DNA from: Saxidomus purpurata
Lineage: Eukaryota; Mollusca; Bivalvia; Venerida; Veneridae
NCBI GenBank assembly: GCA_022818135.1
Contig: JAFMSR010000008.1
Span: 13,177,399 to 13,241,398 of the forward strand
Direction: 5' to 3'
DNA length: 64,000 nucleotides
Under the pieces are notes generated by a model. That model was given only the letters and a program-made list of their open reading frames with translations. It did no database searches and had not been told where the DNA came from. A program made the position numbers and the translations under genes. This document shows, piece after piece, positions 44,001-59,000 of the stretch (the stretch's first letter is position 1; every line of letters starts with the position of its first letter).

Positions 44001-47000
44001 AAACACCCACAATAGTCGAGCGTGCTGTCTTATGGACAGCTCTTGTTATTCTGTATAAACATCAAATAATTCTTATGCAATCCACATTGTAGTGCCTGCT
44101 TGAATAAAAAAGTTTAAACAACCCTTTTGTTGATTTTATAACATACTATATCAGGTTATACTTGCATGATATGATTGAAATAATAGGTTTTTGACTTGAC
44201 TTGAGTAAAAGTATGAGGGATTTCTGAATTTTGGGATGGACTTTTGATTTCAAAAGTAGAAGTCCCGTCAGGATTTCTGGTTTAAAAGTTAGTGTCGAAC
44301 CCTGCTCCTTGCAGAGCTGGAGTCTGGTAGACTTTGATACTCTTTAAATTTTTACCAGCTGCGCATTTCTTTTTGTGCTTTTGGCCTCATTTTCAGACGA
44401 TTAGGTCAGCGCAATGAATATTTGCAGCATGTGCATATACAATGTGGTAGCTGCATAGGTTTGCTGCAATGGCTTTGAGGAAGGAGATGGGAACTGACTT
44501 ACATAAACTTGAACAATTTCATTGGAGCTTATTTGAGCAAAAATTATACACATGTGAATGCAATTTAGAATTATGATATTGGTATTGATCAAGTATTCAC
44601 TATTAGCACATTTAAAGTGACACTGACCCGTAACACTTGTTAATTGTTACAATGTGGTTCTTATTATAAAAATAATATAATAGTTCCAAGTATTCTTTGT
44701 AACCGAATATGCCAAAATATTAGTTTGAATGATCAGGAACAATAAAATACTTGAGATATGTAATGTAATACTTCTGTCTGCTGAAATTTAATGAACTTAT
44801 AATTACCAGCTGTGTCTTATAAGATATATATAATCTGGCAATAACTCCTTCCTACTGTCTATTTATTAGGCTTGAAAGCTAAATAATGACATAACACTAC
44901 GGTAATAAAGGTCTGTACTTATATAACTTTACTTTGACTAGGTAACAAAAGCCAGAAATTACTTGCACATCCCAGTCCTCAAGTGGCAACACCAGATGAC
45001 CAAGGTTTAGTCCTCTGGTCAGGCCAGATGAGGTGCTTTTTTAGCAAAACACACTGAAATGGGTACTAGTAAAAATAAGCTGCTGGATGTTTATCTCATA
45101 AGTGATTGAGTTGATTATGAGTGATGTCACAAGAGTGATTAGATACAATCAAGTTCAAACAAAGAGAAAGAAACAGAGATTTTGTATTTCTCAGGTGTTT
45201 CCATCAGGAAAGTCTGTTTTACTTTCCTTGGAGTTTGATTTTATTTATCCTACACGTAGTTTGAAACAACCTTGCTGATACACTTGTAATGCAATTTGAA
45301 GAAAAAAAGATATATATAAAGATAAAATTAAGTGAACTAAAATGGAACAAATTAATTTGGTCACATTATGCATTTAATTTGTTCAATGTATATTCAAGGC
45401 TTAACCTAGTTGTCAATTGTTCTGTACTGTACTGTTCCTGGGAGTAGTTATTAAACTTAAGTATTTTCTTTATGTACCAAAAGTCATTGACCTTACAGTA
45501 ATACAGTCTAATAAGTTCATTAAAAGTTCAGAATAGTTGGTCAATTACAATTGAATGTTTTCATTTGTAAAGGAATTTCAGAGGAAATGTTAGTTGTGAA
45601 AAGCGCATGATTGCTTTAAAATACTGATATAATAATAAATTTACTAATAGAATAATAAATTTACTATTAGAATAATGAATTTACTGAGGGAATATGAATA
45701 TGCTTTTATATTCACTGAGAGAATAACGAATATACTAACAGAGTAATGAATTTACTGAGAGAATAATGAATCAGGAGAGCTGCCTTCCATTAACTACAAC
45801 AATGTGTTGATTATTCACCAAAAATGTCTGTAGAAACATCTCTTATTTTTATGCCCCCGAAGGGTGGCATATAAAAATCGCACCGTCCGTCCGTCAGTCT
45901 TTGTGTCCCCACTTACAAATTCGTGTCTGGACTGTAACTCGTCATGCATTGAAGGATTTTAAAATAACTTGGCACAAATGTCTAGCACATCAAGACAATG
46001 TAAGCAAGACCAACGTCCCTACCTCAAAGGTCAAGGTCACACTTAAGAGTTTGAAGGTAATGGAATCCTGTATATATGCACACATTCGTGTTTGGACTAT
46101 AACTTTGTCATGCATTGAAGGATTTTAAAATAACTTGGCACAAATGTCTAGCACATCAAGACGATATGTTGGGTGCAAGACCAACGTCCCTACCTCAAAG
46201 GTCAAGGTCACACTTAGAGTGTGAAGGTAATGGAATCCTGTATATATGCACACATTCGTGTTTGGACTATAACTTTGTCATGCATTGAAGGATTTTAAAA
46301 TAACTTGGCACAAATGTCTAGCACATCAAGACGACATGTAGTGTGCAAGACCCACGTCCCTACCTCAAAGGTCAAGGTCACACTTAGAGTGTGAAGGTAA
46401 TGGAATCCTATATATATGCACACATTTGTGTCCGTACTATAACTTTGTCATGCATTGATTGATTTAAAAATAACTTGGCACAAATGTCTAGCACATCAAG
46501 CCGATATGTTGCATGGATTTTAAAATTACATACCACAATTATTGAGCACATGGAGAGGACAAAGACTGTGAGACACCTCTTTCGGGGGCATTCGTCACTT
46601 GTGAGGGACAGCTCTTGTTTAAGAATCATTTATTGACTAAACAGTGAACAATAAAGATCCTGGATTTGCATGTTGGTCATGGTCTGCTCTGGTCCCAAAA
46701 GCAAACTATTTGCTGCCACCAAGGTAAAGGTTGAGATACAAATGACATGATGTGTATTTTATTTTCAGTTGAATACATGTGACCAGAATGTGGCGAGAGG
46801 CTGTGAGATCATTGAGCTCAACTCTAAAGTACAGGGACAGCTCTTCAAATTACTCAGTGTGTGTGCACAAGATGGTAAGTGTCTCTATAGAAATAATACA
46901 GGTGAATTACAAGTTAATACTACTTGTGCCATCAGGCTAAAACAAATTAGTGTGTAAAAAAGCACAAAGGTATTTTCATTTGATAGAGTTGGTTTCACAA

Positions 47001-50000
47001 TGCACAGGACAACCAAAATATGATTCAAACAACCATGTAATTGGTAATTTTTATTGATTAAAAGGAAAAATTTGGGCATGGAGACTGTAGGATATGTGTT
47101 AACAACTGTTTTCTTAATCTTAGGTAACTGGAACAGGGTTCAAAAGAAAGTGATGCCTTTAGAATTAGATCACTTTTTAGCTCGCCTGAGCACAAAGTAC
47201 TCAAACGTGAGCTATTTTGATCGCCTGTTGTCGTCTGTCCGTCCACACTTAATCTTGTGTATGCAATAGGGGTTGCATTTTGTACTAGATCTTCATGAAA
47301 CTTCGTCAGTATGAATGCCTTGATGAACTATAGGTTGAGTTCGAATATGGGACATCTGGGGTCTAAAAGTAAGTCATGGGATCAAACCATAGAGAAACCT
47401 TGTGTGTGCAATAGAGGTTGCATTTTTCATTGGATCTTTATGAAACTTGGTCAGTATGATTGCCTTGATGAAATCTGGTTTGAGTTAGCCAGGTGAGTGA
47501 TAAAGGGCCATCTTGCCCTCTTGTTATAAGTTTCTGCCGTTCAAAGTTATCATACAATATGGTTTTACAGTTCAGTACATGCAGATTACCTAGATTAGTT
47601 ACCTATACTTGGTTGTGTTAGATCAGTTTTATACACCACTGAAATAGTATTATAAAGTAAATTATAGTTGTAACAAATTGTTGTTTCATATCTGTTTCTA
47701 AAGGTGGTATGTATGGAGGAGCTAGTGTCATCAAGTCCCGCCTGCTACCATTCCTTGGTCAAAACTTTTTCACCTCGGGTTCAACCACGGACACAAGTCT
47801 CGGGGTGCTTGCTGAAGCTTCAGCCAAGAACAGAGAGATTAATGAGATACAGGATATGTACGAAGATTCAATGAGTGCACTGGAATCAGATCTCAGGTGT
47901 AAAGAACAGGAGAATCAGGACCTCCGAGATGAGTGAGTCGTTCTTTGTTCTGACTAAAATCAATCCAAATTTGAGTAGAACTGCCAGTAAAGGGTCATTA
48001 AACATGGAAATGGCTTTTAAAAATAGATGTATTTACCTTAAGACTGGATGTTCAGGATGTTGGATTAAAGGTTGCGCAAGGCAGACAAGTGCTGTATTTA
48101 GGTGAAGACTTGCTCATATTCAGCTATATGTATACTAAGCTACATGTATACTTAACATGCTTTAGCTTCCTTACATTTAAAGGGAAAGCTTGTTTTTAAA
48201 AGAGTCAAGATGTTTCAATAATTTGTGTGTTGATCCAATTTTGTACCGTTTAAGTCATGTGTTAGCTAAATTATTTGTTAGATTGGCTGAGACTAAGGAT
48301 CAAGTAAACCGTAGTACGAGGAGTGCCAGCACAGATAAACTCTTCCTGGAGAACGAAAACAGGGAACTGCGCAGAAAGTAAGCATGCTTATTCACATAGT
48401 ATGTCATTTTATGTTAATGTTTGGCTTCTTACTTCAGACTAATAGAAGCAAAGGACGATTTAAATCGTAGCATTGAAACACGTCCAGTGAAAAAATAATC
48501 GGTGATATGGAAGTGCGAGAGCTTAGGAGAAAGTAAGATAGAATATTTGCATGTCCCTTTTCTCATATTGCACTGCTTATAGTTGAAAGCATCTCCAGTT
48601 AGTTACACTTTATTTTAGTGTTTTTGTTATTTTTATTATTATGACATTTACAATTAATAGATATTTCTAATTGAAACAGGAAGTCATTTCCACTAATTAA
48701 AATAAGTTTATATCATGTTCACTGTGACTTTCAATTGTGTATTATATACTGATTTTGAAATAGATTTATTGAAATGGGTTAAAAGATGTCAAGTACAAGA
48801 AAATTACCATCTTTCATTCAACTTGGTTTTACGCTTCTGCTTTGGTCAGTAAGAATATGTTAACTGCTATTTCTACAATTTCCTATGTTACAGAAGTTGA
48901 GCTTATCATAAACAAACGTAGAAAGTTTCAAACAAAGTAGAAATTGCCTTTTCATTCAAGCCTTAGCAGTTTTTGAATATTTCAATATTTTTGCCAGCCT
49001 CTTCAATATTCTGGAGATATGGTAGTGTTTGGTCTTAATAATTTATCTTTGTAACCTTTCACAGTTATTTGGAGTAGGACATCAAAACAGACTGTTTATT
49101 ACATTCACTTTTAAATAATTATCAAACCCCCACCAAACATAGTTTGGGTGGGGGTGGGGAGACATATAGGAATCACTTTGTAGCCATCTTGAAGCATTTT
49201 CTTAAATATCTCTTGTAGTGATAAATATATTCTTTAGAAACTTAAGGAGAGTTTTTAGGATCATAATACCAAGGCCTATAACTCTTGACCTGTTTTCACA
49301 AATTATTTCCCTTTTTTCGTCCCAGAATTGCCATTTCCAGATGACTTTGCAGATTGGACACATATTTTTATACCCAAACTTGCTCTTGAGCATCCTTTGT
49401 CTCCTTTCAAAAGAGAAGAAATGATTCCAGTCATTGCGATCAAGGGCAGCTGTTGCTAAAAATAGAAAAACACATTCTCATGAACCTATGAATGGAATGT
49501 CAACAAATTTGCTCTGTAGCATTGTGACCATTTTAAGAAAAGGAAACGGTTCCAGTCTAGTGCACACAGAGGCCCCTGTAACTAAAAATAGAAAAAAAAC
49601 TTTTAACAGCTTCGTCTCGTGAACCGATGGATGGCATGTCATTAAAATTATTCTGTAGCATCCTTTGATTGTCCCTTTTCAAAAGACTGGAAATTGTTCC
49701 AGTCTATTACACAATATAGCCACTGTTACTTAAAATGGTTAAACCTTATATGGCTTCTTCTCATGATCCAGAGAATGGAATATCATGAAACTTGCTCTGT
49801 AGCATCATTGCATTGACCCCTTCCAAAAAAAAAACCTAGGAAATAGTTCCGATTAAGTGCACACGAACAGCTGCTATAAGTAAAATAAAAAACTTACATT
49901 GAAGTACTACCAGTATATCATTTTATTTTTATACTCATTTATTTAACCTGGATTGCGAAACAAGTTTTTACAACTTATATTAATGGCTCTTGACACTCAC

Positions 50001-53000
50001 ACCAGATGGAAACAACCTCAACTACATTGCAATAATTTTGAAATACTACATAACTTTAGATATTATGGAGTATCACAGTGCTAATCAGAAATACAGAATA
50101 TCAAGGTAATACAGAATACTACGGTACTTTACAATTCTTCAGTATTTTACAGTACCATAGAAAACAGCTTTTAATGCCATAATAAGTGCCCAGCGCATAA
50201 GTGGGGGTATTAACATATATATATATATATATATATAACTATATGTTATAATACTTTTGAAACTAATCTTAATTTCTTGTGTCACAATTGGTATGCATTC
50301 TTGCTTTTACACCGAAATATGGATGCTTTTATTTTCACTTCGTGGAACCACAGACCTATATACTCATGGACTGGCAAAACGATACCAGGAAAGAAGTTAC
50401 CCATAATCCCTTGCACGTGCTCTGCAACAGACTCCTATATTGGGCATCTATCTGGTCTTAGAGATAAATTATAAAGATGGAAAAAATACGGAATTGATAA
50501 ACAGCCGTGTATCTTTTTTAAAGATACTTCTTGTTATACAAATCCATTTACATATCCGACAACAGTTTTATAAATAGGGTCCAAATATCATTTTGTTTTC
50601 GTTTGTTGGAGAAAATCCCTGTATCTTCACAAATTTCCAACAAATAAAATCCATAAAATTTCATTACAAAAAAGAATACAGGTTGGAATAAAAAACTACA
50701 CAAAGAAGGAAAAATACAAAATTTAAGCCATAGATATTGAGAAAGACACGTCTTAATTTGATTTCTTTTTACCAACTTTCCTTGATTTGTTTCAATATGG
50801 CTGATGGGCAGAAGCTGGTCGTTCTTGATTCGGATATTTTCAATAGATGCAAAAATCTCACACCACAGTAACTGGGTGATTTGTATAACAAAATACGAGA
50901 GTTTCCAGTCCATGTGTATATATAGGTCCATGTTGGATCTCAATACTGTAATAATCACCACTGTCATATTAATATTAAAAGCATGAGTAAGTAATAATTG
51001 TTATGTCAAAATTTTGTTCATTTATATAATATTACTTGATCAAGTGAAAACAATCTTAATCTTGATTCTGTTTAGACTGCATCAAAATGCTGTATTGCCA
51101 ATACGTTTGTTTCAGACTTTTACATTTTACAATGAGTTTTTAAAGAAACAGAAATCATTTTTCTAAAATTTAAAATTTTGATATAAAATGAGGTAGATAG
51201 ATTGTCAAACTCGGCAAACAAAGGAATTTAGAGTTGTTAGTTATTGGCGCTTCTGACTTGAGCAATTTTCTACCTTGTGCTAATAGTTGAAGCCTTGTTG
51301 ATTTGTACAATGTATATATCTGCATGCAATATAATGTATTCATGTTGTATAAAGAAAACCTTTTTGCAATTCAGGCTTTTATGCTCTGAAGGCTGTTATA
51401 GTCTTTTGTTTCTGTTTTGCTAGCTCAGTTGTAGATACAAGTTAACTGAAAAATATGTTAGTTATTGAATTTTATTCCTATGTACAGTCATGATATATTT
51501 GCTCATTAACATTGAATCAGCTCATTTCAGCTATTGTGACTATGATCTGTGTACTGACCTTCCATCAGTCTTTCAGCTGTTCACATTAATGCAGACTTGA
51601 GGTGATTTAACAAAAACATGAACATATTGTGGAAAAACATCTACTCATATATTGGAAAGCACAATTTTAGTTCCTATCCTAAAGTGGTTTGACTGATTTA
51701 TGTATGTCTAAGTAATTTTTGCCATGGACATCAGAAAGTACAGTTTTGGTGAACAGATGTGAAAAAAATCAGTCTATCATAGTAGAAGGGTTACAGGTTT
51801 GATTCCCTATCAAAACACTATGAGAACACTTGGCCCATTGTCCTCAAACTCACAAGTCACTAGATGATATCTGTTGACTTTGGGTCAGTAGGTCAGAGCT
51901 CAAGGTTGTTACATATAAAAAGATATATCTTACTCAGCTGTAGTTTGCCGTAATAAAGTCAAAGTCATCTGGCCTCTTTGGCCATATGTAAAATATTGAA
52001 AAAAGTACTTTTTATAATGAATTTGTTGTGTTAATCAGATAGTTTTTTTACAGTCCCAGTTATTTTGAAACAAAGTTGCAGCCTTGCTGAAACAGCGGTA
52101 GTATAACTGGATATTTACTATATTATTGGTTCATAACTGTCATTATCTGATAATTTTGACAAATTTGAATTCTGATATATTTAGACTAGCGGCAGCAGAA
52201 GATGAGGTACGAAATTTGAGGGCAAAGGCGGGAATTTTGTCTGACTGTGACATCCAAGTCCGTAGACTACGGGAAGATATAGCTCTGCTTACTGGACGCA
52301 GAGATGCCCTGTTACGTAGCTCTACTACACAAAGAGAAGAGCTACCGTCTTATAGACCATCTACTCCGTCAAAGTTTAGACCTGACGACTCCCCACTCTC
52401 GGGGTAAGGGTGTAACATGCACCGGAGACTTGAGTAGATGTAGCCTTTTACGTGTAGAGTAATCTCTCTTAACTGTAGCAGCTGTGACTAAACAGAACCT
52501 GTGTGGAAAGTGAAACCTCTCCTTTTGTGTGCCTTTAACTGTGGCTTTGGATAATGTCCATGTTTTAACTTGTTTTTGTTGCACTGTAAAATGTACTTCA
52601 TTTCAGCATTAATTTTTATGCCCAAATTTGCACAAAAGCTCTTGTTATTTACCCTATCAAAAAAGTAATGTGAGAAATGTGTGGGTCACCTAGGGGACTG
52701 GCTTTTTATTGCCTTGTGTACTCGACCATAAGTAGGTGTATGCTTCCTAAACTTTGACCTAGACTGTGACTTAGGAGTGAGTACATTAACAAAATTAATA
52801 AGCATTGTACAGTGTGCAACAAAAACATGTAGAACAGGGGACACACATGTGTGATGGTTTCTAATCTTTTTGTTTTTGTTACATTTTAACTTTGTGTTGT
52901 ACCCAGGTCTGCTGATGCACAGGATGAATTAGTTCGTCTTCGAGCAAGGTCAAACCTTGTAGATGACCTTGAACGTCAAATACGACAGCTAAAGAACGAA

Positions 53001-56000
53001 CTGTATATAGCAACTTCAAAATCAAGTTATTTAGCGAGGTAAAACAGAACTGTGATTTTATTGTAGATTTTTTTCTGATAAGTAAGGAAAAGGCAGCAGC
53101 AAGCATTCATTGATACATGTTTGGGTTTCCCTTTTATTAGTCCCCTACCTCTCATATTACTGGCTTAGGGACTATAGGTTTGCACTGTTCCGTCCATCCT
53201 CAGTTTTGTTTCCAGTCTGTATCTTCCGCATGCATAGAATGATTTTGATATAATTACATGTACACACAATGGTTATCCATACCACAAGGGTATGTCATGC
53301 ACAATAGCCAGCTAACTACTGCCAAAGTCAAGGTCACACTTATGGCTGAAACACTATTACATGCAATTTCGTTTCCAGTCTGTATCTTCCACATGCATGG
53401 ACCGATTTTGGTACAACTTTATATAATGGTTACCCATACCCCAAGGGTGTGTCATGCAGATCAACCATTCACTCCAAACGTTGATGGCACACTTTGGAAC
53501 TATTTCCCCATACTCTAAGGATTTTATACAAACAAGACCCAGCCATTTAGTCCCAATGTCAAGGTTTTATATAGCTTTATCTATATTGCTACCTGTACAC
53601 ATAAACAAAAATAAACGAACTGTAACATTCACATTCTCTTCAGCATTTTCATTGTATTACCCTATGCTTTAAGTGCAGACATGCTTCACTAGCGTAACCT
53701 TTACTGTACCATAAATGTGTACACCCTTTTTTACAGACAGGGACTTCATATTGCATGGCAATACTTTTGTGTTTTAACCAATTCATATCTTGGATCCTTT
53801 AATCTGGTGAAAATCTAATGAACATACAGTTGACTCTCATTATCTCCATTTTCAAGGACTCCATGGCTTTTTACTTCGAGTTAAACAAAATTGAGGTAAG
53901 AGGAAGGACTTTTTGTAATATTTTATGTAGGTATATGGATGAATAGGGCACAAACTTGCCTGTTTTAAAGATATATAGATAATTATTTGAATTTAACTTT
54001 CTTGATGCAAATAATAACATTTGTTTTTCTTGACACGTCCATTCTTGAATTTGAAATTGTTTTTAATATTCAGTTCATGTTTTTAAAAAATTATCTGATC
54101 CATTTGCCTCTGACTGGACCTAAAACATACTGTAGTTTTTTCAAAGATGAAGTAGAGAATGCAAATTTTTGTTTAAATATTTGAACACAGTTCAGTTTTA
54201 AATACATTTTTTTTCATAATGCCCAATCAATATTCAATACATATCCAGCACATCAGAAGACGAATATTGATCAGAGTGAAAATGGAAATATGCACCGTGT
54301 GAAAGTGAAAGTAGCATTCTTTTTATCATATCTCTTTCTTTTACTTTATGCAAATCCTATAAAATTTATAAAGAAAAAAAAACAGCACTTACTGAAAAAG
54401 AGTGTCAAAAGTCATTTTCACCCTTTTTAAATAACAGGTAACAGGTCCATTCAAGTAAATGCATGTAAAACAAACAACAAACATTATGACATATCTGAAT
54501 TGGTATGAAACAGTCTCACCTTTGATGTGTTGGTGACTTGTGCTTCAACTTCATAAGTTGACATTTACATTGAAATCCAAATATCCAAAGTCTCAGTTAG
54601 TCAAATTAGGTCTTAAAGGGATTTGAAAGTACAATGTACATAATTTTAGAAGGAAATTTGACCTGACTCCAAGGTTGAAATTTCAAGGTAAGCAAGTTTG
54701 AGGTACTGAGAGTCAACTGTATTTAGAAGCTGTATTACCTAGTACAACCTACAAAATTAATTAAAATACAGCTGTAACATGTAATATCAGGAATAGGAGT
54801 TTATTTTCAGTTTTAGTGCAAAGATTATTGTCAGATTATAGTGGGAGAGAGAAAAAATGTATAAGTAAATTATGCTGGATAGAAGTCCAGACTAAAATTT
54901 GTAAAATGAACACCTTTTCTTTTCTGTTTTCTTTAAAAGACAAAGCACATAACATCTATAACAAAATGACTTTTCCTTGCTTGTCAAGATAGAAAGTAGT
55001 TCTAGGTTTTCGTTTATTCTGTAGCAGTTTAGTGTTTGTCATTTTCTGGAATTTTGCTAGATAAATATGTCAATTTTTTGAGATTTGCACAAGAGAATTT
55101 TTTTTTATGATGTGCTCATAATTATGTAGTTAGTGCACTCATTGTCAGCTGTCTAAAGACAAAGAGCTGTTGTTTATTTCCCACCAATGAAGGCAGAGAG
55201 CTATTGTGTTGGTATTGTCCCACTGTTTGCCCATCTGAGACAGTTTTATTGAAACTGATAAATAGAATTCAGTGACATTTGGTGTAGATATGTATCTCTT
55301 AAATGTCTTGCATCCAACAAAATACATTTCTCCAGTACGGTAGTTCAGACTTACAACAAGTAAATTGCAAAAAATATCCATCTAGGTCAAACACACGCCT
55401 CAACTCCCCGCTGTAAGGAGATATATTGCAGAGAACATACACTATTTTTGCATGAATGTCAGTTTGTCCTTTAAAAAATTGTTGTGACTCAGTATTTCGT
55501 GATTGGAAATAAAGTTGGAACAAATGTTCATCACATGAAGAGGAGTTGATATTTTAACCTGATGTTTGAGTAATAAGTCTAGGCTAGGCCTAGTCATCTC
55601 AAAGATAAGTTTGGGGTGACATCTGTTCGTGTCTAAAAGCAGCCATTTAGTTCTTTGTTGCTATGCAAATTGTGAGGAACAAAAAAGTTTATTGAGGTCC
55701 TATTTTCAAAAAGTTCTTTAAGCTAATGGTGGGAATGTGTTACATGTAACTTGCAAGAATATTTGTGGTCACATGCAACTAAATAACTAAAGCCTGTAGA
55801 TTCATGGACCTTTCTCCATATGAAATAGTTTATGTATAAAACTGTCTGAACAAAATATTAATTATAAGTTTAGTTTAGCCCAGTTATGTTATCATTAATG
55901 ACAACTGGGCTTCCATTCTTTGTTAAGTATGAAAACTGGTTCTGACAGTAACAGTCAGGTAGGTACAACTCCAAAATGTTTCCCCCAAGTGTTTCCATTT

Positions 56001-59000
56001 ATTTGTACTCATTAATTATTAAATAATTTGGTCTCATTAACCGAATTTCTTCACAGAAAAAAATATATATCCAGCTTTATATCACAACTAACTTAGATTA
56101 ATAAAGCCAGTAAGTCAACCACAGTGTTAAAATCTGAATGGAGTTAATGTTTTATAGAGAAACAATTGTTCCAGGGTAGTGACAATGTAAGACAAAACAC
56201 TGAAACAGAAAATATAATATTCACGCTGCAAAAAATTATAAATTTGACTGAAAACAGCTTTTGGAATCTTTCATCTTTAACTTATGTTGTTTTGCAAAAC
56301 TATGGTTTATAAACTGGGCTGCTGTTGCTTTAATGGGATTCTGTTGAAACAGAATTAAATCCAACACAGCTTACCTTGACCTTTCATTGTTTATTGAATA
56401 ACCAGTTTGCTGTTGTCTGTTATAGTGACACCCTAGATTCCCTGACCAAGTACCGGTACACACCTCGTGTCAGCTCTCCACTGTCTTATGACGACCCTGT
56501 CCAGCGTGTAAGAGAGACAAATCTTATCTCACGCTGGAATGACATGTTCTCTCAGGACCGCCTTGATGCCATGGATACTCTCAGGCAGTGCTGTGCTACC
56601 CACGAGGACCAGCAGAGGATCATATTTGAAGCTGTTAAGGTAAGAAATATTCATTACTAGGGCTCTGTAAGGTAAGTTATATTTATTGCCAGGGTTCCCT
56701 GTTGCTGATAGATACGCAGTCTACATTTCTAGTGTACAGACATTGAGATAGACAGGTTACCATCATAATATATCAAACACTATCAGTTGGGCTTGTGATA
56801 AAATATCATAAGTGTAGAAAAAATTGTATCTTAATCATTGCTGTGTCAATGGAACCTTTGATATTTGATTTAAGAATTTTATTTGTCTATTTTTTGCCAA
56901 CAGGAGTCCTTCAATGTTGCAAAGACTGCTTTCCGTCAGTTCAAGATGAAGGTACGTTCCAATCTTGCCATCACCCACACTGGTCCAGAAACCCTAGAGG
57001 AAGCTGTACAAGACTATATCAACCGAAATGTTGACCTTTATGATGCTCCAGGAATGGTTTCTGTAAGTACACACTCCAGTTTCAGAACACTGTTACCATG
57101 TTTGTGAATAATGCTTTCAAGAACTGTGGCTGTGTGTTTACATGTGGACAGTGCTGATTTGTGTTTGATGTGAACTGATAATGTATTTATCATTTGCTTG
57201 TATTTGTAGTACACTATACCGGTAATTATGTGAAAAGATCAAAATTTTATTAATATAAAAAAAGATATTTCAAAAATTTATACCTGCAGATATTAAATGG
57301 ACAGGGAACCATTAGTCTTTGGGTATGAAAAGCCTAAGCACTGTGTTCAGATTTTTCACTTTGTGAAAAACTCTTATAGTTTCTTGAAATTAGCTTACAC
57401 AGTGTTTTATGCCGTTACATCACTGGTTATGTTCTACAATATAGAATAGATAGTTAAAGGGAGGTAATTCATGGGGCTGTAACGAACATCTGAACGCCCA
57501 AGAGATCGCTAACTCAGACATGAATGTTTGAGAACCCTAATGTATGGCCGAATTCGCAAACCTTTGAAATGTTAATCTTGCATTTAAAATGCTAATCTTT
57601 TATTAAAATGCACCATTTATAACTCAACTTTATCTAATATATAACTAACATAACATGTCTGATCATCAGCGCACTTCTTCAGCAGTTTTTCATTTAGGTC
57701 ACTTACATGCAAACTATCAAAGCTATTACTTTGAAACTTGAAATACTTCTTCATTATCAAATGTACAATAAAATCAATGAAGATATTTACAAGTAACATA
57801 ACCCGGTGATATAGTTTGACTGGATTATTGCCCCTTCTTAACTTAGAAAAGTTTACTCGCGCAATATTTTTGTAACAGTGAACATAATGCAACCAAACTT
57901 ACTTAGTGTATAGGAAGTATTTATGAATATCTTTAATTGGATTGTGATTGGTAATTGGATTGTGATTGAACCTGGGGCCCTTTGATCCCCTCAGGATCAA
58001 AGTGCCCTGTGTTCGATCCTTACCATCGCCATGTTGGTAACTAAATTATTATGTGTTTAATACATATAAATAAAGACTTTTATTTGAATTGTGTTTGGGG
58101 CTCATGGGGTCAAGATCCAGGATTTTTTTCTACAAATAGAAAAATGGGGAAAATACAACATCTTCAGTTGCAATTGAATAATTGTGACCAAACTTAGTGT
58201 CTCATAATTATTTATGAAAACCTTTTGTGGGATTGTGTTTTGGGTCAAGGTCAAGGACACTGTTACTTAAAAAATGATAATGAATAAACTGTAAAAGGAT
58301 AAAATCAGACGAAAGTCTGGCACCTGTAGGCGGTGCTCTTGTTGTATAATATACCTTTAACAATATTGATTATTCTTGACTTTACAGACATTAAATGGAT
58401 TTGGTACAGTTAGTATCTGGGTATGTGCATCAGTCACACTCTCCTTGCTTGCAGATAAACATTATACAATCTTGATTTAGTGACACACACACACACACAC
58501 TGCTCCCATCTGCAAGGCACTATTGATTCAACTCTTACTCTGCAGGTGGCAAAGTGACCTGTGCAGATCATGATCGACCTCCACATATATGAGGTCTGAT
58601 CATGATCTGCGCTGGTTGTTTTTTTATGAGTAAATTTTAGTGAGCTGCCCTTTGAACAATTAATGATAATGTCTAAATTGAATTAGCATGGTAAGATTTA
58701 GAGAAGATGGTTTCAGGGCTTCTATAACATTGTGCGTTTGTTGGAACTTTGGAATGATTAATTAACCTGTACTTGTTATTTACCACTGAATGCATGGGTC
58801 ACCAAGCATTTTTTGTTGTGATCCATCACTTATTTCAAAATAAGTCAATGGTTATGGCTTTGGTAATTCTTCAAGTCTTGCTAACTTTACACTGTAAATA
58901 ACAACTTTTAATGCCTTCATACTTTTCTTTTCAACAACTTTCAGATAATTTGCTTTCCAAATAAAATACTATCTTTTTTTGCCAAACATAATTAATATCA

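Larger units (their letters stand above)
35031..46768 (+). other. SPATA18 intron 1 (11.7 kb)
   Basis: It contains a family D element (35,779-37,024), a short tandem array (38,930-39,310), a hAT-like element with a nested family C copy (41,957-44,304) and a family E element (45,851-46,619). The stretches 39,311-41,956 and 44,305-45,850 are AT-rich with nothing recognised. The open frame at 35,148-35,480 has no supporting features. Confidence 0.8.

Noticed and set aside
50548..50967. 139-codon minus-strand open frame in a SPATA18 intron
   Set aside because: No recognisable motif, no splice borders and AT-driven composition (Phe/Ile/Leu/Lys); it lies within another gene's intron.
51775..51820. 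B-box-like GGTTTGATTCCC suggesting a second SINE
   Set aside because: No matching A box or SINE body could be seen; too degraded to call.
57950..58020. tRNA-like piece with GTTCGATCC
   Set aside because: Only a B-box-like word; the rest is a short palindromic insert in a family D element.
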